Assembly (NCBI GenBank): GCA_963794745.1
Contig: CAWCEZ010000011.1
Location: 248,001 to 312,000, forward strand
From: Fen-671 sp963794745
Lineage (GTDB): Bacteria > Actinomycetota > Acidimicrobiia > Acidimicrobiales > Palsa-688
Length of the DNA: 64,000 nucleotides
Reading direction: 5' to 3'
Position numbers and translations under genes: made by a program. Shown here piece after piece: positions 35,924 through 45,140 of this stretch. Within the stretch, counting starts at the first letter, position 1; the number at the start of each line of letters is the position of its first letter. The notes beneath the pieces are model-generated. The model had not been told where the DNA came from and ran no database searches. It saw nothing but the letters and a program-made list of their open reading frames with translations.

Positions 35924-36815
35924 GTGGACGCGACCCCTCTCCTGACCCCTGAGCGGGTCCTGCGACGGCTCCAGTGGCATGTTGTCCGCCGCCTCGACGG
36001 GCGCCTGCAGGGCGACTACCGGACACTGCTTCGTGGGAACGGCACCGACTTCCTCAACCTGCGCAGCTACGAGTGGGGCGACGATGTCCGTCACATCGAC
36101 TGGAACGTCACCGCTCGAATGGACGAGCTCTTCGTCAGGGACTTCATGGAAGATCGCGAGCTCACCGCCTGGCTCCTGCTCGACCGCTCGCGCTCGATGG
36201 CTTTCGGCGCCGCCGACCGGACCAAGGAACACGTCCTGTGCGAGCTGGCGGCGACATTCGCCCAGCTGGTCGTGCGGGGCGGCAACCGCGTCGGCGCCAT
36301 CGATCTACGACGGCAACGCTGTACTGACCATCCCGCCCCGGCAAGGGCGGGACCAGGTGCTGACCTTGCTGCGAGAGCTCTTACGCCCGGTGCACGGCGG
36401 GCCTGTGACGGACCTCGCCACGCTGCTTGGCACCGCCGCGCGAGGCGTGCCTCGCCGGTCGCTCGTCGTGTTGGTCTCCGACTTCATCAGCGAGCCCGGA
36501 TGGGAGCGCCCCCTGTTGCGCCTCACCGAACGCCACGAGGTGGTCACGATCCGCCTTGTGGACCCTCGCGAGTACGAGCTCCCTGATGCCGGGCTGTTGT
36601 TCGTGCAGGACGCCGAGACGGGCGAGCAGATGCTCGTCGATTCGAGCGACCCCGAGCTGCGCCGCCGCCTCCTGGCCGTGACAGAGGCGCAGGACGCGGC
36701 GGTCCGCCAGGGGGTCGCCCAAGCACGCGCCGTGCTCCACCTCGTATCGACCGAGGACGATCTCGTGAGCGCTTTCGTGCGGATGGCCGGGAGCGGCCGG
36801 AGGCTGCGGCGATGA
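35924..36815 (+). CDS. DUF58-domain protein (apparent +1 frameshift)
   Basis: GTG start at 35924. The first frame holds GDYRTLLRGNGTDFLNLRSYEWGDDVRHIDWNVTAR and ELTAWLLLDRSRSM. The second holds IYDGNAVLTIPPRQGRDQVL, VVLVSDFISEPGWERPL and MLVDSSDPELRRRL. These are the DUF58 signature and the VWA-like C-terminal half. One extra base near 36300 separates them; the repaired length is 296 residues, typical. The operon place between MoxR and VWA proteins is the standard aerotolerance-type (Bat-like) arrangement. Molecular function is unknown. Confidence 0.85.
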
Positions 36816-37805
36816 CCTTCGCTTCGCCGGGCTGGCTCCTCGGGTTGGCGCTGCTCCCTGTTGTCGTCGTGGGCTATGTGCTGTCTCGCCGCAAGCGACG
36901 GCGGACGGGCCGCAGCCCTTGCCGCAGAGGGCCTCGTCACGACGGGTATTGCACAGCGGCGGAACTGGCGCCTGCACATGCCTTTCGCGCTGTTCCTGGT
37001 TGCTCTCGCCCTCCTGGTCGTAGCCTCTGCCCGACCGATGACGACGGTCAAGACGCCGCGGCGCGAGGCAACGGTCGTCCTCGCCATCGACGTTTCCAAC
37101 AGCATGGCGGCCGCCGACATCAAGCCGTCCCGATTCGCTGCAGCGAAGGTCGCTGCGCGCGATTTTGTTCGCGAGCAGCCGGCCGGGGTCAAGATCGGGG
37201 TAGTGGCGTTCGGGCCGAGCGCCGTGATCGTGCAACCGCCCACCTTCGTCCACGCTGTCGTCTTGCAGGCCATCGACCACCTTTCGCTGGGCGGTGGCAC
37301 GTCTATGGCCGCAGGCATCCTCACTTCGCTCGATGCCATCGCAGGCAAGACGCTGGTCGTCAACGAGGCCGCGCTCAACCAGGACAATTCGGGAAATGTC
37401 AACATCGGCTATTACGGAGGGGCGACGATCGTGCTGATCTCCGACGGCGAGGACACGACCCAAGCAGGCCCGGTCACAATGGCGCGATTGGCCTCGACCG
37501 CCGGTGTGCGGGTCCAGACGATCGGGGTCGGCACGGTATCGGGGACCACGGTGCGGATCGACGGGTTCAGTGTGGCGACCGCGATGAACCCGCAAAACCT
37601 GCGAGCAGTGGCGTCAGTCACCAACGGCTCCTTCTACCAGGCCGACGACGAGGCCGCTCTAAAAGCCATTTCGAAGACGATCAACCTACATTTCGCGGTG
37701 GTGACCAGTTACACCGAGGTCTCGGCGCTTTTTGCGGCGGCTGGGGCGCTCTTGCTCGTGGCGGGGGCGCTCGTATCGGTGATGTGGTTCGGGCGGGTCG
37801 TCTGA
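36812..37805 (+). CDS. BatA-like VWA-domain membrane protein (apparent +1 frameshift)
   Basis: ATG 36812 overlaps the DUF58 stop (ATGA). An N-terminal helix (PGWLLGLALLPVVVVGYVLSRRKRR), one extra base near 36904, then AAALAAEGLVTTGIAQ, a second helix, and a VWA domain with a complete MIDAS (AIDVSNSMAAADI, GGGTSM, LISDGEDT). A final helix ends the protein at 330 residues. This is the BatA/BatB layout: a VWA domain held between membrane helices. It is followed by a second VWA gene one base later. The metal-ion-dependent adhesion site is intact, so the product is likely functional. Confidence 0.85.
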
Positions 37806-37806
37806 A

Positions 37807-38982
37807 GTGAGCTTCACTTGGCCGGCCGCCCTACTTCTCGCCCTCGCGGTGCCGTTGGTGCTCGGCGCCTACCTCATGGCTACAAGGCGTCGCCGGCGCC
37901 ATGCGGTCACCTATTCGAGCCTTGCTCTTTTACGCAAAGCGCTCCCCCGTCGCTCCCGCTGGCGGCGGTACGTCCCGGTAGCCCTGATGCTCACAAGCCT
38001 GGCCGTACTGGCAGTAGCCGCGGCGCGGCCCCAATTGACTTCGGACGTGCCGGTCGCAAAGACCACGATCATCCTCGCCCTCGACGAGTCGGGTTCGATG
38101 TGCCTAACCGACGTGCAGCCGAACCGCTTGACCGTGGCCCAGCACGCCGCACGCGAGTTCGTCGACGCGCAGCCAAAAGGGACGCAAATGGGCCTCGTGC
38201 TCTTCGCGGGTTACGCCGAGCTGGCAGTCGCGCCGACGAGCGACCGCAGCACGCTCGACCACGCTCTCGAGAACCTGAGCACCAGCCCGGGCACCGCCAT
38301 CGGAGCGGCCATCTTGAAATCGCTCGACGCGATCTCCGAGGTGGACCCCGCGGTCCAACCCGTCGGCAACGCCGTCTCCAGCGCCGCGCTCGCCCCGTCG
38401 GCCTCGCCCGCCTCACCGGGCAGCGCGGGAGAGGCCGCCGATCGTGGGGCGGGGGCTCCGGCTAAGCCCCCCAAGAACGGCTACGTACCGGACATTGTCG
38501 TCCTGCTCACAGACGGCGCCAACAACCGCGGTATCACCCCGCTCCAGGCCGTCCCTTACGCAGTGGCGCGCCGGGTCCGCATTTACACGATCGGCTTTGG
38601 GACCACCCATGTCGCGCCGTTCAAATGCACGCCACAGCAACAGGGGGGCTTTGCCTCCAATGGCGGTTTCGGGCCCGGCGGAGGCTTCGGGGGCGGCGGT
38701 TACGGGGGCGGCCCGTACGGCGGTGGAGGCTTCGGGATCCCCGGCGGGCGCTCGCCGCTCGTGGCGGACCTGCCCCCGCTCCGGCAGGTATCCCAGCTCA
38801 CCGGCGGCACCAGCTACTCGGCGAAGGACGCCCCCGAACTAAGCAAGGTCTTCGCCAACTTGCCCAAGCAGGTCGCAATCCAAAAGGAGCGCCACGAAGT
38901 CACGTGGGCCTTCGCCCTTATCGGCGGCCTTCTAGCACTCGCCGCGCTGGGAGCATCGGTCCGCTGGGGCCCGTACCCGTAG
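37807..38982 (+). CDS. BatB-like VWA-domain membrane protein with Gly-rich loop
   Basis: A 391-residue protein. Membrane helices at 5-25 and about 55-75 precede a VWA domain with MIDAS motif ALDESGSMCLTDV, then STSPGTAIG and VVLLTDGANNRG. A Ser/Ala/Pro-rich insert lies at about 185-220 and a long glycine-rich loop (GGFGPGGGFGGGGYGGG-type) at 280-315, unusual for the family. A last helix sits near 370-388. It is a paralogue of the preceding VWA protein and probably its partner downstream of MoxR. Confidence 0.87.
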   Translation: MSFTWPAALLLALAVPLVLGAYLMATRRRRRHAVTYSSLALLRKALPRRSRWRRYVPVALMLTSLAVLAVAAARPQLTSDVPVAKTTIILALDESGSMCLTDVQPNRLTVAQHAAREFVDAQPKGTQMGLVLFAGYAELAVAPTSDRSTLDHALENLSTSPGTAIGAAILKSLDAISEVDPAVQPVGNAVSSAALAPSASPASPGSAGEAADRGAGAPAKPPKNGYVPDIVVLLTDGANNRGITPLQAVPYAVARRVRIYTIGFGTTHVAPFKCTPQQQGGFASNGGFGPGGGFGGGGYGGGPYGGGGFGIPGGRSPLVADLPPLRQVSQLTGGTSYSAKDAPELSKVFANLPKQVAIQKERHEVTWAFALIGGLLALAALGASVRWGPYP

Positions 38983-39028
38983 ACGTGCTGACCCACTTCG
39001 AGCGCGACGCCGTGCCTCCTTTGGCCTC

Positions 39029-39667
39029 CTAAGCGCGGGTTGCGAAGCTCTGGTCGCCCAAAGCACGTGCCACTGCCTGGCTCCGGTTGGTAACCCCAAG
39101 TTTGCGAAAGACCGCTTTCAGATGGGTACGGACGGTGTTCTCGCTTACGAACATCGCATCGGCGATGGCGCGGTTCGGCATCCCTGTAGCGACCAACGCC
39201 AGCGTCTCGCTTTCCCTGGCCGTAAGACCCCAGTTCGAGCCGGGCCACTGGCCCATACCCTGGCCTCGAAATCCCCCGGTCTCAAAGAACTGACCGCCCG
39301 CGACGGCGCGCAGAGCGGTGACGAGTTGGCCCGCTCCGGCGCTCTTGGCGATCAGGCCACGGGCGCCGGCGCCGAGCGCCGCCTCGCGGCTGCCCTGGGT
39401 GATGCTCCAGGTATAAACCGCTACCGACCCGACCCTGTCGTCGGCCGCTAATGACCGGATGCGGTTCAGGCCAAGCCCGGGTTGCCCATAGCTGTCGAAC
39501 AATGCGACGTCCACTTTGTGGTCGGGGTTCTTCCGCACGTCGAGCTCGACGACGTTCACCCGGTACTGCTCGGGCGCGAGCATTGCCATAACGCCCGCCA
39601 CGATAACCTCGTAGTCGTTGACAATCGCGACCCGTAGCGGCGCGAGGTCGTGGTCTGACCGGGACAT
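39029..39667 (-). CDS. NarL/FixJ-type (LuxR) response regulator
   Basis: A 212-residue protein; I start at ATG 39667 (MSRSDHDLAPLRVAIVNDYEVI). The receiver shows VNDYEVI, the phosphoacceptor region VALFDSYG and GARGLIAKSAG. The C-terminal LuxR HTH is LTARESETLALVATGMPNRAIADAMFVSENTVRTHLKAVFRKLGV. The first acidic pair (usually DD) is ND here. No histidine kinase is in view, so it may be an orphan regulator or have a partner outside. It is convergent with the VWA operon. Confidence 0.87.
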   Translation of the reverse strand: MSRSDHDLAPLRVAIVNDYEVIVAGVMAMLAPEQYRVNVVELDVRKNPDHKVDVALFDSYGQPGLGLNRIRSLAADDRVGSVAVYTWSITQGSREAALGAGARGLIAKSAGAGQLVTALRAVAGGQFFETGGFRGQGMGQWPGSNWGLTARESETLALVATGMPNRAIADAMFVSENTVRTHLKAVFRKLGVTNRSQAVARALGDQSFATRA

Positions 39668-39842
39668 CTCGTACCGATACCCGCTCGGTGCAAATTGACA
39701 CCAAGATCCCGGGCCAGTGCTATGGACCACTCAAACGGGTGAGGAACCCAAGCTTCTATGTAGCGCTCCCACCACGCTCTGCGCCGATGACCTAAACGAG
39801 GCGGGGACGGTAGCAATGTTCGAATGTGGGTATAACGAAAGT

Positions 39843-40007
39843 ATGTTAATACTATTGCTGCTCCTACTGGTCCTAATATTCGCTGGCGTCGGGATCGCGG
39901 TACATTTCCTTTGGATATTGGCTGTGATCTTCTTCGTGTTCTGGTTGGCTGGTGTTGCACTCGGCCGGGGCGAAAGCGCCGGGCATCATCGGTTTTACCG
40001 CTGGTAA
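39843..40007 (+). CDS. Small hydrophobic (DUF5670/lmo0937-like) membrane protein
   Basis: A 54-residue, almost fully hydrophobic protein (LLLLLLVLIFAGVGIAVHFLWILAVIFFVFWLAG, then a short basic/polar C-terminus ending RGESAGHHRFYRW). The pattern of one or two helices and a short His/Arg tail matches the small lmo0937-type family. ATG 39843 is favoured; ATG 39816 in the same frame would add nine residues with no better ribosome-binding site. GGGTAT/TATAAC elements end 7-10 bases before 39843, so the message may be leaderless. A strong terminator follows. Confidence 0.68.
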   Translation: MLILLLLLLVLIFAGVGIAVHFLWILAVIFFVFWLAGVALGRGESAGHHRFYRW

Positions 40008-40032
40008 ACCGAGTGCTGTAGCCCAACGACAG

Positions 40033-40072
40033 TGCCCCCCGTGCTCACCATAACTGGTAAGCACGGGGGGCA
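40033..40072 (+). terminator. Rho-independent terminator
   Basis: A perfect 13-bp stem (40033-40045 with 40060-40072; TGCCCCCCGTGCT) that almost extends through ACCA/TGGT inside the loop, followed by TTTGTATTTT. It ends the small hydrophobic gene and may also stop transcription from the convergent transporter gene. Confidence 0.9.
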
Positions 40073-40096
40073 TTTGTATTTTGCACGAGCCGCCTT

Positions 40097-41245
40097 TTAG
40101 CGCATGTTCTGGCGCGGGAACGCCACTTCCTCCAGGAGCAACTGGATGGTGGCGGCAACCGGTATAGCAACGAGGGCCCCGATGAGGCCGAGAAGTGTCC
40201 CCCCGACCAGCGTGGCGATTATTGTCAAGCCCGGGCTCACCTTTACCGTGTGCTTCATTACACGGGGGTTCAACAAGTAGTCCTCGGCGAAGCGGTAGAC
40301 GATGTAGAAAATACCTGTAGCGATACCGATAGGGACACCCTTGGTAAGTGCCACTACCGTGACTACCAGCCCGGCGACGGTTGAACCAACCATCGGGATC
40401 AAGTCGAACAACGCGACAAACAGAGCCAGCAGCAATGGATATGGCACGCCGAACACGGCGAGCCAAATAAATGTGCCGACACCGGCCACCAGCGAGGTGA
40501 GCAAGTTCCCGAGCATGAACCCGCCAACCCGGTCGAACACCTCATTGGTCAGGAGGCCTACCCTTTCCCTCCGGCTGAGCGGGATCAGCAAGAGCCAGAG
40601 CCTCTTCACCCCCGGCAACGCTATGAGGAAATACAGCGTCATAACCACCACGCTGATGGTCGCGACGCCGAGGGTCAGTACAGTCTTGCCGACACCGAGC
40701 ACCCCGCCAGACACAGACAGTTTCAGTTGTGATTTTCCCGTGAAGTAGCTGGTCAAGTGGAGCTTGCGCACCAACTGGCCGGACCAGCCCTTGCCGGTCG
40801 CGAGGTCGGCGCGGTATCGGGGGTAGTTATTGACCAGGTTTTGCACCTGGTGCGCCATTGGGGCAACGGCGGCAAGGACGAAGCCGACTATCACCACTAG
40901 GAAGCCGACGGTCACAATACCGACGGCAACCCCACGAGAAAGACCACGGTGGACCAGTGCCACGACGATCGGGTTCAGCCCTATCGCAATGAACAGGGCC
41001 AACCCGATCAGTGTCAGGACACTGGCGATATCACCGATACCGACGGCAATCGCATAGGCGACGGCTACACCGAAAGCTCCTGTTAGGCCGACGAAAAAGG
41101 GCGCACGTCGGTCGAAGGGCCGCCCCATCACCCCGAGTGGGTTCTCCCCATCGACTTGCGCAATTACCGGGAGGACGAGGGCGTCAGCGGCAGCTTCGTC
41201 GACCACCGCCACCGCTGAAACCTCCGCCGCGCCATCGGTTGCCAT
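40097..41245 (-). CDS. AI-2E-type (PerM) permease family protein
   Basis: A 382-residue protein from ATG 41245 (MATDGAAEV); the frame is open further upstream, but those residues overlap the ferritin-like gene. Helices include VGLTGAFGVAVAYAIAVG and IASVLTLIGLALFIAIGLNPIVV, and the diagnostic region LGNLLTSLVAGVGTFIWLAVFGVPYPLLLALFVALFDLIPMVGS with PGLTIIATLVGGTLLGLIGALVAIPVAA. The family (DUF20) was named for AI-2 export, but many members transport other solutes, including sodium. The real substrate is unknown. Confidence 0.88.
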   Translation of the reverse strand: MATDGAAEVSAVAVVDEAAADALVLPVIAQVDGENPLGVMGRPFDRRAPFFVGLTGAFGVAVAYAIAVGIGDIASVLTLIGLALFIAIGLNPIVVALVHRGLSRGVAVGIVTVGFLVVIVGFVLAAVAPMAHQVQNLVNNYPRYRADLATGKGWSGQLVRKLHLTSYFTGKSQLKLSVSGGVLGVGKTVLTLGVATISVVVMTLYFLIALPGVKRLWLLLIPLSRRERVGLLTNEVFDRVGGFMLGNLLTSLVAGVGTFIWLAVFGVPYPLLLALFVALFDLIPMVGSTVAGLVVTVVALTKGVPIGIATGIFYIVYRFAEDYLLNPRVMKHTVKVSPGLTIIATLVGGTLLGLIGALVAIPVAATIQLLLEEVAFPRQNMR

Positions 41246-41253
41246 GGTCAATC

Positions 41254-41847
41254 TCAGGTCAAGTCGCCGCGCGCTTGCTTGGCCCGAGCCGCACCGATAG
41301 CCGTCTCCACGTGCTTTTGTTCCTCGGGCGGAGGCAGGACAGCCTTCATGCCCAACGATTCGATCCAAAGCTCTCGGCCCCACCCGGCGCTGTGGTACAG
41401 GTGCTCGTCCTCATCACCCTCAACTTCCTCAAAGGCCGTATGCAACACCTTGGCACGGTCGCCTTTTATGTTTTCGGCCACCTCACCGATGAGCTCCCAG
41501 TTCATGTGGTCCTTGGTCTCGGCCAGTGTGACGCATTCCGCCGCGACAAGCTGAGCTGCTTCAGGGGGGCCACTTGCCAAGGCCATTTCCATGGCCGCAA
41601 CGAGCGAGCTACCTATATGGCGCACTACGTCACGACCCGGCGAGGTGGCTTCGGGGTCAAGGCCTAGGTCGGCAAAAAGGCCTCGTACGACTTCCACATG
41701 ATGGGTCGTTTGCGCGAGGTACTTCGTCAACTCCTCTTGGAGATCTTCGTTGACAACGCATTTCAGCGCAGTCTTGTAGACCTTCACCCCTCCCAGCTCG
41801 GTTTCCAGTGCTTGGAGGAGTAATTCGTTCACCTGAGCGTCTTTCAC
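41254..41847 (-). CDS. Ferritin-like (DUF892/rubrerythrin-type) helical-bundle protein
   Basis: A 197-residue all-helical protein from GTG 41847 (AAAGGA upstream). The metal-ligand pattern is visible: LETELGGVKVYKTALK, TTHHVEVVRGLF, VAAECVTLAETKDHMNW and AFEEVEGDEDEHLYHS, giving E-x6-Y, ExxH-type and E...ExxH residues of ferritin-like four-helix bundles. It is separated by 8 bases from the permease gene downstream. It probably binds iron or manganese in oxidative-stress defence. The exact subfamily is uncertain. Confidence 0.78.
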   Translation of the reverse strand: MKDAQVNELLLQALETELGGVKVYKTALKCVVNEDLQEELTKYLAQTTHHVEVVRGLFADLGLDPEATSPGRDVVRHIGSSLVAAMEMALASGPPEAAQLVAAECVTLAETKDHMNWELIGEVAENIKGDRAKVLHTAFEEVEGDEDEHLYHSAGWGRELWIESLGMKAVLPPPEEQKHVETAIGAARAKQARGDLT

Positions 41848-42036
41848 ATATTCCTTTCAGGCCCTGTGGGTGGGCGCAACATCATCGCTAGCTACCCTGC
41901 GCGCTCTTGCAGCAAACCCGATCGCGCTCCCTACGAGGCAACGAAGCGACTACGCGCGTCGCGCGCCCCCATGGCCTCGCTCGGTGGTCCCATGCTGGCA
42001 GTAAGTGCCATTTCCGCCCGACAAATCCGGTACCGC

Positions 42037-43257
42037 CTAATCGGTGACGGCAGAAGGGCCCTGAGGCCTCCGGAGCGACCCGGCAACTGCGAACGCAACG
42101 ATAAAGAGGGCGACGATGAGCCACAAGGCGTGGAGGAGGCCTACCGCCGCGGCGAGCAAACCGATTGCCGGCGGCCCGGCGAGGTTGGCGAAGTAGCCGA
42201 TGGAGGCGACGACACTGACGCGTGCCGCCCGGTCCGGCCCGCTCGCAGCAGCGGCAGACATCCCGAGAGGGAACCCCATCGATACCCCGACGGCCCAACA
42301 GAGCACACCGACCAGGACGGTCCACAGGTTGTCGCCGAGGATAAAGAGCACCACTCCCAGCACACCGAGGACGGTGGTGCAGCGGATGGTGTTGACTGCC
42401 CCGAGCCTATCGACGACGGGGCCACCGAAGATCCGCGCAAAAGCCTCCCCGCTCGCGAACGCCGCGAAAAATAGTGCGGCGATCGCGGCCGTCTGGCCAT
42501 GGTCGTCGCGCACAGCGAGGGTAAGCCAGTTGTTGGCCGATCCTTCACCAAGCTCAACGCCGAGCATGACAACGCCGATCAGCAGCAGACGCCAGTCCGC
42601 CCAGCCGCTCAGCCATTGCCTCACCTTGGCGGCGCGCGTCTTGGTGGGCCGTGCGCCCCGTGCGCGCTCGCCAGTAGGGATGGCCGGGGCCATGACGAGG
42701 GCAACCACCCCGATCACAACCGCTTCGCCGATGAACTGCTCCGAAGGAGTGACCGCGAGCGCCGCGCACGCGGCGCCGATCCCCGACCCCACCGCTGCTC
42801 CGATCGACCACGCCCCGTGCATGAGTGGCATTAGGGTGCGGCCGGCACGGCGTTCGATTGCCGATCCCTCAACATTGATGAGCACATCGAGCGTGCCGAT
42901 ACCGAGCCCCACGAGCAGGAAGTCCACGCTCACCAGAGGGACAGACCGCGCGCTGAGCGCCACGCCCATGACGGCCATGGCGGCTGCCATGATTAGCAGA
43001 GAGGCAGTTACGCCGCCGCGGCTGCCGAGCCAATGGAGCACTGGTGTCGAGGCGACAAGCCCGGCGATGGCCCCAATCGTCACCCCGGCGAGGAGTAGGC
43101 CGATGGTAGCGGTGCCTATCCCAAGCTCGGCTTTGACGGCTGGGAGCCGAGGGCCCCATGCAGCAACGGTGATCCCCCCGAGACCGAAAGCAGCCATGAT
43201 GGCGCTCCGCCACCGCAACACGGCGGCTTTGTCCAAGGCCTCGGTTGTCCCGGTCAT
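42037..43257 (-). CDS. Major facilitator superfamily exporter
   Basis: A 406-residue protein with 12 hydrophobic segments. Motif-A-like sequence LLAGVTIGAIAGLVASTPVLHWLGSRGG follows TM2, and a second conserved loop GPVVDRLGAVNTIR follows TM8. Its ATG overlaps the stop of the sigma gene (ATGA), so expression is coupled to it. It resembles the Bcr/YbjJ-like MFS proteins of unknown substrate. Coupling to an ECF sigma factor suggests induced efflux of a toxic compound. Confidence 0.87.
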   Translation of the reverse strand: MTGTTEALDKAAVLRWRSAIMAAFGLGGITVAAWGPRLPAVKAELGIGTATIGLLLAGVTIGAIAGLVASTPVLHWLGSRGGVTASLLIMAAAMAVMGVALSARSVPLVSVDFLLVGLGIGTLDVLINVEGSAIERRAGRTLMPLMHGAWSIGAAVGSGIGAACAALAVTPSEQFIGEAVVIGVVALVMAPAIPTGERARGARPTKTRAAKVRQWLSGWADWRLLLIGVVMLGVELGEGSANNWLTLAVRDDHGQTAAIAALFFAAFASGEAFARIFGGPVVDRLGAVNTIRCTTVLGVLGVVLFILGDNLWTVLVGVLCWAVGVSMGFPLGMSAAAASGPDRAARVSVVASIGYFANLAGPPAIGLLAAAVGLLHALWLIVALFIVAFAVAGSLRRPQGPSAVTD

Positions 43258-44270
43258 CGGCTCGCGAGGGAACTCGGGAAGCCGAAGAAAGGGAGCACGC
43301 TGCTGTCAAAACGGGCCATCGCGCAGACGCGGTCACCGGCCAAGGTGAGAACGTAAACGCCCACCCCGCGACCGAGCCCGCCTGGGGCGCGCACGTAGGC
43401 GGCGAATGCCGGCTGACCGTTCGCCCGGGTGGGGACGAGGTCAAAGCTTCGCCGGGCGTCGAGCAGGACGGCACAGAAGCGGGCGGCGGCCTCTCGGCCT
43501 ATGTACTCGAAGGGCATTGGTGGCATCGAAATAAACACGTCGTCGGTCAAAAGGTCAACGAGCGCCCCGAGATCGGCGGATTCCCACGCGCGTGCAAATT
43601 TCTCCGCGACCGCGTTCTCGGCCGGCGACTTCGCCTGAGGGGGCGCTTGTCGGTCGGCGGTTTGCGAAAAATGGTCCCGCAGGGTAGCCCGTGCCCTTTT
43701 CAATGCGCTGCTGACCGAGCCGGCACTGGAACTGAGCATCTGGGCGACCTCGTCGGTACGGAACCCGAGGACGTCGCCCAGGACCACGACTGCGAGCTGG
43801 CGCGGTGGCAACAGCTGGAGGGCGGTCACGAACGCCAACGAGATCGATTCGGACTGCGCATAGCGCGCTTCGGGGCCGAGCGGCACGCCGGCGGCTCCCT
43901 CGAGCAAGGCGTCCGGGTACGGCTCGAGCCACACGACTTCGCCGAGGCGCGTCGGCTCGGGCCGCTCGACCCCGGGCACGTCCCACGCCTTAGGAGGTCG
44001 TCGGCTGGCAGAACGACGCGCATCGAGGCATCGGTTGGTGGCGACCCGGTAGAGCCACGTGCGCAGCGACGAGCGGTCCTCGTAGCGTGCAAAGCCGCGC
44101 CACGCACCAAGCAGTGTCTCCTGGAAGGCGTCCTCGGCATCTTGGAGAGACCCCAGCATCCGGTAACAGTGCACCTGGAGCTCCCGGCGGTACGGGTCGG
44201 TCAGCTCTCGGAACGCGTCGGCGTCCCCGGCCTTTGCTCTCGAGACCAGGTCGGCCGACACCTGGCGCAT
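43254..44270 (-). CDS. ECF sigma factor with C-terminal SnoaL-like domain (TIGR02960/SigG-like)
   Basis: I start at ATG 44270, with GGAGG 8 bases upstream; the frame opens at 44306. The 338-residue product has region 2 (AFRELTDPYRRELQVHCYRMLGSLQDAEDAFQETLLGAW), LRTWLYRVATNRCLDARRS, and region 4 (LLPPRQLAVVVLGDVLGFRTDEVAQMLSSSAGSVSSALKRAR). The last 130 residues are NTF2/SnoaL-like (LVDLLTDDVFISMPPMPFEYIG). This is the TIGR02960/SigG type, distinct from the ECF41-type protein at 27714. Its downstream, overlapping MFS gene is a likely target. Confidence 0.9.
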   Translation of the reverse strand: MRQVSADLVSRAKAGDADAFRELTDPYRRELQVHCYRMLGSLQDAEDAFQETLLGAWRGFARYEDRSSLRTWLYRVATNRCLDARRSASRRPPKAWDVPGVERPEPTRLGEVVWLEPYPDALLEGAAGVPLGPEARYAQSESISLAFVTALQLLPPRQLAVVVLGDVLGFRTDEVAQMLSSSAGSVSSALKRARATLRDHFSQTADRQAPPQAKSPAENAVAEKFARAWESADLGALVDLLTDDVFISMPPMPFEYIGREAAARFCAVLLDARRSFDLVPTRANGQPAFAAYVRAPGGLGRGVGVYVLTLAGDRVCAMARFDSSVLPFFGFPSSLASR

Positions 44271-44418
44271 GGTAGCGCCTCCTTCGTTGGCCCTTCGCCC
44301 TCCCATCCCTATCTAGACGCCGGGCCGGGAGGCAACAGGGCGGTCGCCGGCCGCCCAATTTGGCGGTGTCGCGGCGTCTACACAGGCGACGGCAGAACGC
44401 CAACGAAAGGGGCCCGAT

Positions 44419-44997
44419 ATGGGAACACTTGTCATCAGCACGAACATTTCGCTCGATGGGGTCAGCCAAGACCCGACCGGTGAGGAGGACGTCGGCCTAG
44501 AAGGCTGGTTTTACCGCTTTGGAGGCAAGGACCTCGAGCCCTGGGCCAAGGTCTCGACCGAGGAGGCGCTGGGCGCCAAGGCTTTGCTGCTCGGGCGCAG
44601 GAGCGACGAGTGGTTCGCGACCCGGTGGCTGGGAAGGACAGGCGAATGGGCGGACAAGTTGAACAGCCTTCCCAAGTACGTCGTGTCCTCCACGCTGAAG
44701 GAACCCAGGTGGTCAAACGCCACCGTGCTCAGAGGTGAGGTGGTCAAAGAAGTCTCCAAGCTCAAGGCGGAGGTCGACGGTGAAATTCTCGTCTACGCCA
44801 GCTATCACCTCGTTCCTACGCTGATCGAGCACGACCTCGTCGACGAGATCCGCCTCGTCATCTTCCCCGTGGTGCTCGGGGGCGGCGACCGTCTCTTCGG
44901 GGCAATTGGTAAAAACACACCGCTACGGCTGGTGCGTACCGAGACCATCGGGGAGGGCCTCCTCTTGGTCACCTACGAGGTTGTCCGAGCCACCTAG
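44419..44997 (+). CDS. RibD/DHFR-fold reductase family protein
   Basis: A 192-residue protein with the RibD_C/DHFR-like fold: TLVISTNISLDGVSQ at the N-terminus, ALLLGRRSDEWF, YVVSSTLKEPRWSNATVL, ILVYASYHLVPTLIEHDLVDEIRLVIFPVVLGGGDRLF. These blocks define the small dihydrofolate-reductase-like family widespread in actinobacteria, usually NADPH-binding with unknown substrates. It is divergent from the ECF sigma gene, and AAAGGGG precedes the ATG. The sigma/MFS pair may share regulatory sequence with it, but no clear promoter is visible. Confidence 0.88.
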   Translation: MGTLVISTNISLDGVSQDPTGEEDVGLEGWFYRFGGKDLEPWAKVSTEEALGAKALLLGRRSDEWFATRWLGRTGEWADKLNSLPKYVVSSTLKEPRWSNATVLRGEVVKEVSKLKAEVDGEILVYASYHLVPTLIEHDLVDEIRLVIFPVVLGGGDRLFGAIGKNTPLRLVRTETIGEGLLLVTYEVVRAT

Positions 44998-45140
44998 TAA
45001 CGGGACAAATCGGAGGCACGCGGAATCCGCTGAGCTCATTTATCCGTACCCTGTACTAGCACCTGGGGTGCGTGGGGCAACCCAAGAGGGACGCGGAGCA
45101 ACAACGATGACAGGTAGCGCCCAGAAGGCCAGCGCGGCCC

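Noticed and set aside
39731..39842. Possible riboswitch ahead of the small hydrophobic gene
   Set aside because: I tried to match known aptamer cores (c-di-AMP, Mn, glycine types) and found no consistent helices or consensus.
42200..43348. A 382-codon plus-strand open frame
   Set aside because: Antisense to the MFS exporter and the end of the sigma gene. The product is Thr/Ser/Pro-rich, as expected from a shadow.
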